Positions 33,351-43,214 are shown, numbered from the stretch's first letter. The stretch: 64,000 nucleotides of DNA from Candidatus Zhuqueibacterota bacterium (GCA_029261995.1 JAJDAF010000050.1:151152-215151); one strand, 5' to 3'. Numbers and translations are program-made. The notes: generated by a model not told the origin, from the letters alone.

Positions 33351-34473
33351 CAACATCAAAGTCTGCTACATCGCAGGGCGCGAAGCCAGTTACTCCCGAA
33401 CTCATATGGTCGCGCAGGGGTTGCAGCGAGCCGGCTGCGATGTGGTTACCTGCCTGCCGCCTGGAAAATCGTTCCGGCACTACCCGAAGCTGATCTGGCA
33501 ATTCTTGCGCAAGAAACGTGGCTGTGACCTTGTGGTCGTCGGCTTTTACGGCCAATTGATCTTCCCTTTTGTCTGGCTCCTGACCCGCAAGCCCATCCTG
33601 TATGACGTCTACATTTCAACTTACGACACCATGGTGCATGATCGCGGCAAGGGCGGTGAGAAAAGCCTGATTTCGCGTTTCTACTACTGGTCTGACGTGC
33701 TTTCCATGCGGCTCGCCGACCGCATCATCCTTGAAACTCACGACCACATCCTAGACTACTCGCGGAAATTCGGCGTGCCGGAGTCCAAGTTTTTTCACAT
33801 TTTTCTTGCTACCGATGATTCTGTGCTGCTGCCCAAAACCGGTATTGCAGAGAATGGGGCGGCAGGAGCAAACGGCGACCCCGGCGGCAATGGGCAAAGT
33901 GCCGACTCAGTGCAAACCGGCGATCAGTTTCTGGTTCATTTTCACGGCGAATACGCTCCATTTCACGGCGTTGAGCACATTCTGCGGGCAGCCGATCTTC
34001 TACGTGATGAGAATGTTCACTTTCAAGTGATTGGGCGGGGCATCACCTATGACCACGATATGAAGCTGGCCCGCGATCTGCATTTGAAGAATTGTACTTT
34101 CATCGACTGGGTGCCGTACGCGCAACTGGCGGACCACATGTGCCGGGCGCAGGCCTGTCTCGGGATTTTCGGGGAGAATCCAAGAACCGAGCGCGTCTTG
34201 ACAAACAAAGTGGTGGAATCGATTGCTGTGGCGAGACCCCTGATCACGGCGCGCAATGAACCTGTTCAGGAGTTACTCAAAGACGGCGAGAGTGCTCTTC
34301 TGGTGGAGCGGGCCAATCCTGAAGCCATCGCCCGGGCCATCTTGAAATTGCGAGATGACTCTGTTCTGCGCGGCAAAATCAGCAGGAATGGCTACGACGT
34401 ATTTCTGCGCAACTGCACTCTCGATATGTTTTCAAAGAAACTGGATACTGTAATCAAGGAGATGTTGAATTGA
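33328..34473 (+). CDS. Glycosyltransferase family 4 with collagen-like Gly/Ala/Asn linker
   Basis: GT-B enzyme of 381 residues. The N-terminal domain (VCYIAGREASYSRTHMVAQGLQRAG) resembles GT4 enzymes with a hydrophobic patch (LIFPFVWLLTRKPILYDV). The C-terminal domain (FLVHFHGEYAPFHGVEHILRAADLL, ENPRTERVLTNKVVESIAVARPLI) binds the donor. Residues about 172-198 between the two domains are a Gly/Ala/Asn/Pro-rich insert unlike neighbours. ATG 33328 has AGGAA upstream and overlaps the preceding gene by 23 bases; TTG 33313 is an alternative. Confidence 0.85.
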   Translation: MLAPTESSNIKVCYIAGREASYSRTHMVAQGLQRAGCDVVTCLPPGKSFRHYPKLIWQFLRKKRGCDLVVVGFYGQLIFPFVWLLTRKPILYDVYISTYDTMVHDRGKGGEKSLISRFYYWSDVLSMRLADRIILETHDHILDYSRKFGVPESKFFHIFLATDDSVLLPKTGIAENGAAGANGDPGGNGQSADSVQTGDQFLVHFHGEYAPFHGVEHILRAADLLRDENVHFQVIGRGITYDHDMKLARDLHLKNCTFIDWVPYAQLADHMCRAQACLGIFGENPRTERVLTNKVVESIAVARPLITARNEPVQELLKDGESALLVERANPEAIARAILKLRDDSVLRGKISRNGYDVFLRNCTLDMFSKKLDTVIKEMLN

Positions 34474-35471
34474 GCGACTTCGACTATGCAGCCATGACTG
34501 GCAAGAAAGTGTTGATCACCGGCGGTCTGGGTTTTATCGGTAGCAATATCGCGCATCGCTGTGTCGAGCTTGGCGCACAGGTCACGATTCAGGACGCCTG
34601 CATTGAACCTTACGGCTGGAACCACGCCAATATTGCGGAAATCAAAGATGCGGTGCATTTTGTGAAGGGCGATGTCAGAAATCGCGGGCAGCTTTTGGAG
34701 TTGGTGGCCGGTAAGGACATCGTCTTCCACATGGCCGCGCAGGTCGGCCGCGAAATCTCGGTCGAGCAACCTGAGCTTGACACGGAAATCAACTGCACCG
34801 GAACCCTGAATGTTCTCGAAGCCTGCCGCCAGACTGACAATGGCGTGAAGCTTGTTTTCGCGGGCTCGCGTGGTCAAATCGGCGAGCCGGTTTACATGCC
34901 GGTCGATGAGCAACATCCTCAGAATCCCACGGATGTCTACGGCATCAACAAGATGGCTGGCGAGGCGTATGTGTTTTTGTACAATAAGATTTACGGATTT
35001 CCTGTGGTGTCGCTTCGGCTGAACAACGTCTACGGTCCGCGTTGTCAGATGCACGCCGGTTTCTATGGCATTCTGAACTGGTTCATGGCCAACGCCATGC
35101 AGGGCCGGCCAATCACTGTTTATGGAGAAGGCGCGCAGACGCGGGACTATGTCTTCATCACCGATGTTGTCGATGCATTTGTGCGGGTTGCCCTTGCAGA
35201 CAAGGCGAATGGCGAGATGTTTTTTGTCGGCTCCGGCGTCGAGACCATCTTCATCGACATGGTGAAGACAGTGGTGGAAGCAGTCGGCAAGGGTGAAATC
35301 ACGCACATCCCGTTTCCGCAAACGCGTGAGTCCATCGACATCAAGAAGTTTGTGGTCACCTACGCGAAAATCCAACAGGCAGTGGGTTGGACGCCCAAAG
35401 TAGACCTGAGATCAGGCGTGCAGCAAACCGCTCGGTTTTATGAGGAAAGACTACAACAGTACCTGCGCTAA
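34470..35471 (+). CDS. NAD-dependent nucleotide-sugar epimerase/dehydratase
   Basis: Extended SDR of 333 residues with VLITGGLGFIGSNIAHRC, HMAAQVGREISVEQP, active-site YGINK, and RLNNVYGPRCQMHAGFYGILNWF. It resembles UDP-glucose 4-epimerases and dTDP-glucose 4,6-dehydratase relatives; the exact reaction is not clear. TTG 34470 overlaps the previous stop (TTGA) and has AGGAG upstream; ATG 34494 is an alternative start. Confidence 0.85.
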   Translation: MSDFDYAAMTGKKVLITGGLGFIGSNIAHRCVELGAQVTIQDACIEPYGWNHANIAEIKDAVHFVKGDVRNRGQLLELVAGKDIVFHMAAQVGREISVEQPELDTEINCTGTLNVLEACRQTDNGVKLVFAGSRGQIGEPVYMPVDEQHPQNPTDVYGINKMAGEAYVFLYNKIYGFPVVSLRLNNVYGPRCQMHAGFYGILNWFMANAMQGRPITVYGEGAQTRDYVFITDVVDAFVRVALADKANGEMFFVGSGVETIFIDMVKTVVEAVGKGEITHIPFPQTRESIDIKKFVVTYAKIQQAVGWTPKVDLRSGVQQTARFYEERLQQYLR

Positions 35472-35527
35472 CGGTTCAGCGTACGGCGCTGAGTTTTGCG
35501 CGGGCTGACTGACGAAAGAAACGAACC

Positions 35528-36499
35528 ATGGCTACCCAGAAGAAATCAGAAAAAAAACAGGAGATTTTTCTCTCCATCGTCATCCCGTCCTACAATTCAA
35601 AGGCGTGGCTGCCCATTTGCCTGGATTCCATCCAGGCGCAGGCGCAGCGCCCGGACGTGGAGGTGATTGTGGTGGACAGCTCGGAGAACGATTTAACGCC
35701 GTTTCTCAACGAGTGCTATCCTTTCGTACGAGCGTTTCATCTGCCGCAACGGGCCTTCCCCGGAACTGCACGCACGCACGGCATCAAGCAGTCCCGGGGC
35801 AAAGTTGTGGCATTTATCGACACAGACTGCCAGGCAAATGAAACCTGGATTGCCAATATTATCGCGTCCCAGAAGAACGGCGAGAATGTGGTTGGCGGAC
35901 CCGTGGCGAACGGCACGCCGCGCAGCTTCATCGGCACGGCCGAATATCTCTTGGAGTTCAGCGAAATGGTCCCAGCCATGCCGGAGGGTCAGGTGCGCTT
36001 TATTCCGACCTGCAATATTTCTTTCAAGCGCGCTGTGTTTGACAAAATCGGTAAGATTGAGGACACCATCAAAGGCAGCGATGCTCTGTTCTGCCGGGAA
36101 ATCACGTTGCAGGGCGAGCAGATTCACTTCCTGCACGGCATCTGCGTGCGCCACCACAATCGCACCTCATTTCGGAAAGTGCTGCGCAACCAATATCAAA
36201 TCGGCTTTGGTGGTGCCCAGGTGCGCATGCTGCAGGACCAAGTCGGCGGTATTCTGGTGAAAGTGCCGGCGCTGATTCCGCTTATTCCTTTTGCACGCAC
36301 GCTGTTGATTTCGCACCGGTTCTTCAAACATGACAAGGGGCTCTTCCTGCAGTTCTGGGGTCTCTACCCCGTCATTTTTTCGGGTCTGGTTGCATACACG
36401 GCTGGCTTCTGGAACGGCTGGAAGGCAAACCGAACGCGCCCTGACTCACAGGTCAAACCGCCATCGATTGCCGGTGATGGCGCCTCCAAAAAGCAATAG
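35528..36499 (+). CDS. Glycosyltransferase family 2
   Basis: Inverting GT-A enzyme of 323 residues: FLSIVIPSYNSKAWLPICLDSI, VIVVDSSEND, ARTHGIKQSRGKVVAFIDTDC with the DTDC metal site, and FIPTCNISFKRAVFDKIG. The region from about residue 240 has hydrophobic segments (ALIPLIPFARTLLI and FSGLVAYTAGFW) that would anchor it to the membrane. It lacks the GtrB two-helix architecture and is more like chain-extending GT2 enzymes. Substrate unknown. Confidence 0.87.
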   Translation: MATQKKSEKKQEIFLSIVIPSYNSKAWLPICLDSIQAQAQRPDVEVIVVDSSENDLTPFLNECYPFVRAFHLPQRAFPGTARTHGIKQSRGKVVAFIDTDCQANETWIANIIASQKNGENVVGGPVANGTPRSFIGTAEYLLEFSEMVPAMPEGQVRFIPTCNISFKRAVFDKIGKIEDTIKGSDALFCREITLQGEQIHFLHGICVRHHNRTSFRKVLRNQYQIGFGGAQVRMLQDQVGGILVKVPALIPLIPFARTLLISHRFFKHDKGLFLQFWGLYPVIFSGLVAYTAGFWNGWKANRTRPDSQVKPPSIAGDGASKKQ

Positions 36500-36505
36500 C
36501 CGAGC

Positions 36506-38239
36506 GTGACGACAAACAAGACATATCTGCTCCTTCTTATCCTGACAGTGGCGTTTGGCGCTTATCTGCGGTTCTACAACCTTGGCGTGCCAAGTTTTTG
36601 GGTCGATGAACTCGATTTTGTAGAGGCTGCCAAGTCGCAGAGTACCATCGGCAAGCCCCTTCTCGCCTCGGGTTATGCCTATCCTCGAGCCCCGCTACTG
36701 ACCCGTTCCCTGATGGGCGTTTATTCTGTCTTTGGCGTCTCGGAGTTCTCAAGCAGACTGCCATCCGCCCTGTTCGGACTTCTGACCATCCCCCTGGTTT
36801 TTTACATCGGCAGGGCCTGGTTTGGAACGCGCGCCGGACTCTTCGCGGCCATTTTTTTGGCATGCGCACCCTTCGAGATCGGTTGGTCTCGCGCCTGCCG
36901 CATGTATGCTCTTTTTCAACTGCTGTTTCTTGCCGGCATGTATCTCTTCTATCGCGGCTTTGAGGCGGGAGATGAAGGCTCGGGTTTGTCCGCTCGGCAA
37001 ACGACCGCGGACGCCGGCTGGCTGCGCCGGTTTTCAACCACGTGGGAGATCAACCTGCCGGTCCTGTTCGCAGGGGGTGTGTGCTTGATTTTGAGTTACA
37101 CTTCTCATCAAAACGCGGGTTTGTTTCTGTTTAGCTTTCTGGCGTACGCTTTGGCAATCAGCCTGAGCGTTTTAGTTCCCAGAGCAAGGAGCAGGAGGAT
37201 GCGGCCGCGAGATTCTGGGAAAGGGGCAAGGCCGGTGACGAAGCACATCATCGTCGTCGTGTCCGCTCTGCTCCTTTTTCTGGCTGCGTCATTGATGCCA
37301 CAAGTGCAGGAATTCGCCGAATATGCCTTCGGATTCGAGCCCCGGTGGGCGGCAACGGCTTCGGCTCAGAATCGTTGGCGCGTGATTGAATTCCTTTTCG
37401 GCGCTGAACACTTCCCGACCTACCTTCTGTTTGCTGCGGGCGCTCTGCTGCTCGTGCTGCGCGGCAGCAGGCCTGGCCTTTACAGCCTGATGAATCTGGC
37501 GGCGCCGGTCTTAATGTTCACTTTCCTTTTTAAGTATCGAAAAAACGACTATATTTATCACGTTTATCCCGTCGTGTTTCTTCTTGCCGGCTACGCCCTG
37601 AGTGAGGCCGTTGGTTGGCTTGAGCGCCACGTGCCGGCTCTTCAAGACAAGGCGTCGGTGGCTCGAGAGGACGGCGTGGCTCCGGCCGCGGCAAGCGGCC
37701 CCGGGATCAAGAGTCTGGCGGTGCTTTGTCTCAGTATCGCCTGGTTGCCTTTAACAGCGGGATTCAGGTTCGCACAGAAGATCCCACGATTGCCGGACGG
37801 CCATTTCAACGGCGCGATTTACCACAACGAGTGGAAAGAAGTCGCAGCCCGCATGGCTGGCCGGGTTGCTGACGACGACATCGTGATTTCAACCCTGCCC
37901 TTTTCAATTCAATACTACCTGGGTCGGGCGGATTACAATTTGAACTGGTCGAACAGAGAGCAATCGCGGCAAAACAATTTCGTTGCGGAGGACGGTCGAT
38001 TTATCGATTTGTACAGCGGCACCGATATCATCGACACCAAAGAAGAGTTGCAGCAAATAATGGCCGAAGATTCCGGCTGGTTTGTGGCCGATACCTACCG
38101 GCTGAATAGCGCCGTCTATGTTCCGGCAGATATTCGCCGATTTATAAAACAGAACATGGTCCCCATGTTTGAAACCAAGCGGCAAACGGTTGCCGTGTTC
38201 CGCTGGCAGAGCGCCACAAGTGACGCCAGCACAAACTAA
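36506..38239 (+). CDS. GT39-type membrane glycosyltransferase (ArnT/PMT-like)
   Basis: GT-C enzyme of 577 residues with about ten to twelve membrane helices. The first periplasmic loop has the acidic motif LGVPSFWVDELDF, typical of GT39/ArnT, which takes a sugar from a polyprenyl-phosphate donor outside the membrane. The C-terminal 150 residues form a soluble periplasmic domain. GTG 36506 starts 6 bases after the GT2 gene. It fits with the three GtrB-like GT2 genes as possible donor-makers. Confidence 0.85.
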   Translation: MTTNKTYLLLLILTVAFGAYLRFYNLGVPSFWVDELDFVEAAKSQSTIGKPLLASGYAYPRAPLLTRSLMGVYSVFGVSEFSSRLPSALFGLLTIPLVFYIGRAWFGTRAGLFAAIFLACAPFEIGWSRACRMYALFQLLFLAGMYLFYRGFEAGDEGSGLSARQTTADAGWLRRFSTTWEINLPVLFAGGVCLILSYTSHQNAGLFLFSFLAYALAISLSVLVPRARSRRMRPRDSGKGARPVTKHIIVVVSALLLFLAASLMPQVQEFAEYAFGFEPRWAATASAQNRWRVIEFLFGAEHFPTYLLFAAGALLLVLRGSRPGLYSLMNLAAPVLMFTFLFKYRKNDYIYHVYPVVFLLAGYALSEAVGWLERHVPALQDKASVAREDGVAPAAASGPGIKSLAVLCLSIAWLPLTAGFRFAQKIPRLPDGHFNGAIYHNEWKEVAARMAGRVADDDIVISTLPFSIQYYLGRADYNLNWSNREQSRQNNFVAEDGRFIDLYSGTDIIDTKEELQQIMAEDSGWFVADTYRLNSAVYVPADIRRFIKQNMVPMFETKRQTVAVFRWQSATSDASTN

Positions 38240-38250
38240 GGAGAGTTGAA

Positions 38251-40524
38251 GTGAAAATACTGATCACCGGTGCAGCCGGATTTCTGGGACGCCATCTGGT
38301 TGATTTGTTTAGCGAGGATGGCCATGCCCTGATAACCATCGCTCGGCCAACCAGCGACCGCAGTTATCTGCAGGCAAAAGGAGTTCGTATTATCGATGGA
38401 GATTTGTACGATCCTGCCGCCATTGAAACCGCCAGCAAGGGGGTGGATGTCGTCGTGCACGCTGCCGCAACTTTGCGCGGTAGCTGGGACGATTTTGAGG
38501 CAATCAATGTTAAGGCCACCCAAATATTGCTGGAGCAGGCTGTGCGCAACAAAGTCAAACGCTTTGTTTTTATCAGCTCCATCATCGTTTACGACCATTC
38601 GAGCGCGCAGCCCGGGACACGATTCTCTGAGGACATGCAGCAGGAGGAGATCGAGCAGACTTACTACTGCAAGACCAAGATTCAGGCTGAAGCGCTCGTG
38701 CGGCAATTCCACAATGAGCACAAGCTTCGGACTGTGATTTTGAGGCCGGCGGCCATCTACGGCAAGAATGGGCCCTTGTTTCTGTCGCGGCTTGGTTTTG
38801 CAGCCGGAGGCAAATGCTATTTGATGGTTGGCGAAGGCACGCTGCCGCTGCCACTCTCGCACGTTGAAGGTATCGCCGGGGCGGTGAAGCTAGCGGTTGA
38901 GAAAGATGCTGCAGTTGGTCAGACATACAACGTCGTCGAAGATGAAACAATCAGCCAAAAGGAGTTCTTCGCGGAACTGCGCCGCCAGGTGATCCCGGGA
39001 TTCTCCGCACTCAGGGCGCCCTACGGATTGATGAAGTTCCTGTCTCAGAGTGCTGACAAAGTTCTGGGTTTAGTTGGGATGACCTCGCCGCTGCCGCTAT
39101 CGTACATGCGGCTTTGCGCCGTGCCCTTCTTCTACTCCAACGAGAAAATCAAGAAAGACCTCGGTTGGCAGACCCGTCCCGATTTTCGGCAAAGCCTGCG
39201 TGAGATGATGCTCTGGCACAAGAAGAATCGCCGGTCCAAACGCAAGCTGAGCAATGATGATATCAGTGTACCCATCCAGTCCAGCCGCACACTCAAGGCA
39301 GGCATCGTAGGTTGCGGCGTGATCAGCGGCCCCCACCTGGATGCGTTGAAGCGCTTGAAAAACGCCGAAGTGGTTGCTGTTTGCGACCCATCCGAAGACG
39401 CGCGAAACACCATGGCGGCAAAATACGGCGTCACCGCGACCTACTCGGACTACAAAGAAATGTTGGAGAAGGAAGCGCTCGATGTCGTGCATGTCTGTAC
39501 GCCGGCACAGTCGCATGCCGCTATCAGTCAGGCCGCCATGAAAAAGGGTTGTCACGTGTTTGTCGAGAAGCCCATGGCGATGACAGCAGCCGAGGCTGGA
39601 AAGATGGTCTCGGCGGCTAAACGCCACAAGGTCGAAATTTGCGTCGGGCATAATCACGTTTACGACAAAGTGATGGTTCAGGCGCGTACGTTGCTGGCCA
39701 GCGGAGCAATCGGACGTCTCTGCCACGTGGAAGCCTGGTACGGCACATCTTACAGTTCTGACAGCAAGAGTCGTTACCTGACTTACGCCGCGAAAGACAA
39801 CTGGGCCTACCAAATGCCAGGCTCGCTTTATCAGAATTTCATCTCACACCCGATCAGTCTGGTTCAGGATCTTGTGGATGAAACCCAGGTGAGCGGGGTG
39901 CAGAGCCGGTTCAACCGGGTGGTGCCACACATGGAGAATGATGAACTCCGCGTCCTGTTCAATGGCAGCCAGGCAACCGGCCTTATAAACATGTCGATGG
40001 CCGTCTCGCCGCGCTATTTTTTCCTGACCGTTTATGGCAGCGAGGGTACTCTGAAAGTCGACTTGCTCAATAAGACTGTGTTTCTCGACAAACCAAGTGC
40101 CCGGTTGCCGCGTGTGATTGCACGCAGTATGATGGCTTTCTCGCAGGCGAAAACGCTCATCGCGGCAGGGCTAAGGAATTTATTCGCGGGCATTTTCGGG
40201 AGATACAATTTGTACCAGGGGAACGAGACGCTGATTCGGCTGTTCTATAAGAGCATTTTGGATAGCACGCCTTCTCCAATTTCCGCTGACGAGGGCTTGC
40301 GTTCGATGGAACTGATGGACAAAATTTGGCTGAAAATGCCGGGTGGCAGTGGACAAACTTCACCACCTCCGTCAGAGCAGCCAAGGGCAGAAAAACCGGC
40401 GAGAAAAAAGACTTCCAGCGGAAAGAAGACTGCGCGCAAGCGAGTGAATGGCGCAGCGCGCTCGGCTGCCAACAAGGCTGGTGAGACAGAACCGAATAGC
40501 GGCTCGGGTACTGAAAAGAAATAG
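38251..40524 (+). CDS. Fusion of NAD-dependent epimerase and Gfo/Idh/MocA oxidoreductase with basic tail
   Basis: One 757-residue reading frame with two complete enzymes. Residues 1-330 are an extended SDR (ILITGAAGFLGRHLVDLF, active-site YYCKTK, RPAAIYGKNGPLF). Residues about 350-690 are a Gfo/Idh/MocA oxidoreductase (AGIVGCGVISGPHLDALK, VCTPAQSHA, FVEKPMAMT). Residues about 698-757 are Lys/Arg/Ala/Ser/Pro-rich (RAEKPARKKTSSGKK...), probably disordered. The two domains are expected to do consecutive NAD-dependent steps on a nucleotide sugar. GTG 38251 has AGGAG 7 bases upstream. No internal stop or frameshift. Confidence 0.88.
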   Translation: MKILITGAAGFLGRHLVDLFSEDGHALITIARPTSDRSYLQAKGVRIIDGDLYDPAAIETASKGVDVVVHAAATLRGSWDDFEAINVKATQILLEQAVRNKVKRFVFISSIIVYDHSSAQPGTRFSEDMQQEEIEQTYYCKTKIQAEALVRQFHNEHKLRTVILRPAAIYGKNGPLFLSRLGFAAGGKCYLMVGEGTLPLPLSHVEGIAGAVKLAVEKDAAVGQTYNVVEDETISQKEFFAELRRQVIPGFSALRAPYGLMKFLSQSADKVLGLVGMTSPLPLSYMRLCAVPFFYSNEKIKKDLGWQTRPDFRQSLREMMLWHKKNRRSKRKLSNDDISVPIQSSRTLKAGIVGCGVISGPHLDALKRLKNAEVVAVCDPSEDARNTMAAKYGVTATYSDYKEMLEKEALDVVHVCTPAQSHAAISQAAMKKGCHVFVEKPMAMTAAEAGKMVSAAKRHKVEICVGHNHVYDKVMVQARTLLASGAIGRLCHVEAWYGTSYSSDSKSRYLTYAAKDNWAYQMPGSLYQNFISHPISLVQDLVDETQVSGVQSRFNRVVPHMENDELRVLFNGSQATGLINMSMAVSPRYFFLTVYGSEGTLKVDLLNKTVFLDKPSARLPRVIARSMMAFSQAKTLIAAGLRNLFAGIFGRYNLYQGNETLIRLFYKSILDSTPSPISADEGLRSMELMDKIWLKMPGGSGQTSPPPSEQPRAEKPARKKTSSGKKTARKRVNGAARSAANKAGETEPNSGSGTEKK

Positions 40525-40572
40525 AAAGGCAGGATTCGACAGGGTGGAGAATTTTTCAGGAGCCCCGCAGTA

Positions 40573-41982
40573 ATGTTGGGCCGGGCGACAATTATGCTGG
40601 TTTTGAGCCAGGCAGTGCTCATGCTATCCGGTTACGCCATCAATGTTGGGTTGGCGCGTATTCTCGGGCCTGAGGACTATGGTCAGTTTGGGGTAGTGAT
40701 GTCGTTTCTCCTGGTTGTGGAAGTATTCGTCATCACCGGTATTCCCATAGCTTTGCAGAAATATGTCGCGGAGCACAGTGACACCAGCCGGCTGCTGGTA
40801 CGAAGGACTCTGCCGTGGCACTCCTTCTACTCAGCGCTGGTTTTCGCTCTGTTTTTTCTATCCGCGCCACTGCTGGCCCTGCTGTACAAAGATATTGCCC
40901 TGAAATCGCTGCTGCAGATTGCCGCGATTGACATCATATTTTACGGGCTGTACAAATATTTCATGAGTCTGCATAACGGTCTGCATCTCTTTGGCAGGCA
41001 GGCAATCATGACCGTGGCCTACGGTTTGGCCAAGCCGCTGGCAATTTTCACGCTCGTGCTGTCCGGATACGGCGTGGCTGGCGCTGTCGTTGGCAATATG
41101 CTCGGTTCCGTAGGTGGCCTTGCGTTGGGGCTTTTGCTGCTGCGTTTGCCAAGGCTTGTCGGCCATGCTGAGGACATTCCGTTTTTCAAATTTGCGTTCA
41201 CCAATGTGTTTTACTACGTCGGCTTACAGCTTTTGATGTCCATCGACATTTGGTTTGTAAAATATCATCTTGCGGGCGAGGCGATTGGCCAATATGTTTC
41301 CGCGGGCAGTATCGCAAAGATTCCTTACATGCTGTCACTTGCGGTTTCGAGTGCGCTCTTGCCGGCGATTGCACGCGCCACGCGCGAGGGCAAAGAGAAG
41401 CGGGTTCAGGATATCGTGTGGATCTCGATGCGCTACTGGTTGATTGCTCTGCTGGCGATGATCGTCGTCATAAGCACCACAGCTCCGGAACTTATCGTGC
41501 TCTTTTTTGGCGACAAATATCAGGCAGGTGGAGATGTCCTGGCGCTGCTTTTCGCGGCTGTCGCTCTTCTCACTCAGGCGGCCGTTATGAACACTGTTTT
41601 GATCTCACGCGACCGGCTTGGGCCCTGTCTGCTGGTCATTGGAGCGATGATTGTCGTGCAAATTGTGGCGAATGCTGTGCTGGTACCGGCTTTTGGAGGA
41701 CTCGGTGCTGCCGCCGCGACATTGCTGGTCGCGGTGCTCGCGAATCTTCTCAGCGGCTATTTGTTGCTGAGAGAAACCGGCGTCGCGGTCCCGCTGGCTG
41801 CTGTCGTGCGTTCCGTATCGGCCGCAGCGTTGATTTTTGCGCTGGCGACTTACCTACCATTTCTAAAAGATGCTGTGTTGGTCAGATGCCTCGCGCTGTT
41901 TTCTCTTTTCGTGGCCTTACTTTTCGCACTTCGGGAGTTGAGCATGACTGATTTGAAGCGACTGACTACGATAATGGACTAA
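40573..41982 (+). CDS. Oligosaccharide flippase, MOP superfamily (Wzx-like), copy 1
   Basis: Polytopic protein of 469 residues with about fourteen membrane helices and MOP features (QAVLMLSGYAINVGLARILGPEDYGQFG at the N-terminus). It would flip undecaprenyl-linked repeat units across the inner membrane. The ATG at 40573 has GGAG about 9 bases upstream. A second flippase lies at 52434. Specificity cannot be read from sequence. Confidence 0.87.
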   Translation: MLGRATIMLVLSQAVLMLSGYAINVGLARILGPEDYGQFGVVMSFLLVVEVFVITGIPIALQKYVAEHSDTSRLLVRRTLPWHSFYSALVFALFFLSAPLLALLYKDIALKSLLQIAAIDIIFYGLYKYFMSLHNGLHLFGRQAIMTVAYGLAKPLAIFTLVLSGYGVAGAVVGNMLGSVGGLALGLLLLRLPRLVGHAEDIPFFKFAFTNVFYYVGLQLLMSIDIWFVKYHLAGEAIGQYVSAGSIAKIPYMLSLAVSSALLPAIARATREGKEKRVQDIVWISMRYWLIALLAMIVVISTTAPELIVLFFGDKYQAGGDVLALLFAAVALLTQAAVMNTVLISRDRLGPCLLVIGAMIVVQIVANAVLVPAFGGLGAAAATLLVAVLANLLSGYLLLRETGVAVPLAAVVRSVSAAALIFALATYLPFLKDAVLVRCLALFSLFVALLFALRELSMTDLKRLTTIMD

Positions 41983-41993
41983 GAACCAGATGC

Positions 41994-42044
41994 TGGAGAC
42001 AGGATTTCGGAGACCGGCCTGCGGTTTGCGACTCCCTGCCTCCA
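41994..42044. other. Imperfect inverted repeat upstream of a GT4 gene
   Basis: TGGAGACAGG (41994-42003) pairs with CCTGCCTCCA (42035-42044), nine of ten positions, around a 31-base loop that can itself pair (ACCG/CGGT). It fills the gap between the flippase and the next gene. There is no T run; it may be a leader structure. Confidence 0.35.
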
Positions 42045-42068
42045 CAAGAACAAAGGAAAGAACCAGAG

Positions 42069-43160
42069 ATGAAAATTGCGATTTTGGGTATCCGGGGAAT
42101 CCCGGCCAACTACGGAGGGTTCGAAACTTTCGCTGAGGAGCTGGCGCCACGCCTTGTGGCAAAGGGGCACGAGGTAACTGTTTACGGCCGCTCCAACATC
42201 ATCGATTACGATGGGCAATACTACAAAGGAGTTCGTCTGGTGGTGCTGCCGACGATTTCTCACAAGTATCTTGACACGATTGCGCACACGTTCTTGTGTG
42301 CCGGCCACGCCCTGCGAGAGCGGTATGACGCCATCCTGGTCTGCAACAGCGCCAATGCCTACTGCTCCTGGATTCCGCGGCTGGTTGGGACGCCGGTAGC
42401 CATCAATGTCGATGGCCTGGAATGGCAACGCTCGAAGTGGAATATGCTGGGCCGCTGGTTCTACCTGGTCTCGGAGTGGCTCTCCACTTTTATGGCGAAC
42501 GAGGTCGTTACAGACTCGCGCGGCATTGAAAAATACTATCTCGACAAGTTCAACAAGACCTCGACGTTCATCCCCTACGGTTCACCAACCGGCACGGTGG
42601 AGACAACTGAAGTGCTTAAACAGTACAATCTTGAGCCGGGAGACTACGTTCTCTACGTGAGCCGGCTGGAACCGGAAAACAATGCGCACCTGGTCGTCAA
42701 AGCGTTTGAGAAGGTCAAGACAGACATGCCCTGCGTCGTCGTGGGCGATGCGCCTTACAATGGCGAATATATCGAGAAACTCAAGAGCACCAAAGACCAG
42801 CGCATTATTTTCACGGGCTATGTCTTCGGGCAGGGCTATCGCGAGCTGCAATCGAACGCATATTTCTATGTGCAAGCAACTGAGGTGGGTGGTACCCATC
42901 CGGCCCTGCTGGAGGGCATGGGCCACGGCAACTGTGTGCTCGCCAACGATGTGCCCGAGCACCGTGAAGTCCTGGCTGAGGCCGGCACCTACTTCCGGAC
43001 TGACAACAACGGTGATTTGACCGAGAAGATGCAATATCTGCTCGACAACCCGGATAAGGTAAAGGAGCTTGGAGAACAGGCCGCAAAGCGCATTCAGGAA
43101 CACTATTCCTGGGAGAAAGTTACGGAGGACTACGAGGCGTTGTTCGAGCGGATGTCGTAG
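42069..43160 (+). CDS. Glycosyltransferase family 4 with DUF1972 N-terminal domain
   Basis: GT-B enzyme of 363 residues. The N-terminal region ILGIRGIPANYGGFETFAEELAPRLVAKGHEVTVYGR is the DUF1972 signature seen in rhamnosyl- and other GT4 transferases of capsule and O-antigen clusters. The C-terminal domain has VLYVSRLEPENNAHLVVKAF and TEVGGTHPALLEGMGHGNCVLAND, the donor-binding region. It closes the first glycan block; the carA promoter follows. Confidence 0.9.
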   Translation: MKIAILGIRGIPANYGGFETFAEELAPRLVAKGHEVTVYGRSNIIDYDGQYYKGVRLVVLPTISHKYLDTIAHTFLCAGHALRERYDAILVCNSANAYCSWIPRLVGTPVAINVDGLEWQRSKWNMLGRWFYLVSEWLSTFMANEVVTDSRGIEKYYLDKFNKTSTFIPYGSPTGTVETTEVLKQYNLEPGDYVLYVSRLEPENNAHLVVKAFEKVKTDMPCVVVGDAPYNGEYIEKLKSTKDQRIIFTGYVFGQGYRELQSNAYFYVQATEVGGTHPALLEGMGHGNCVLANDVPEHREVLAEAGTYFRTDNNGDLTEKMQYLLDNPDKVKELGEQAAKRIQEHYSWEKVTEDYEALFERMS

Positions 43161-43214
43161 TTCTTTTCACATGATCTTCATTAGCATAACCTTCAGCGCG
43201 AGTCTCAGACGGAC

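Noticed and set aside
41250..41951. 233-codon + strand frame inside the first flippase gene
   Set aside because: Out of frame with a full-length membrane protein; composition is Arg/Cys/Ser-rich, typical of a shifted frame.
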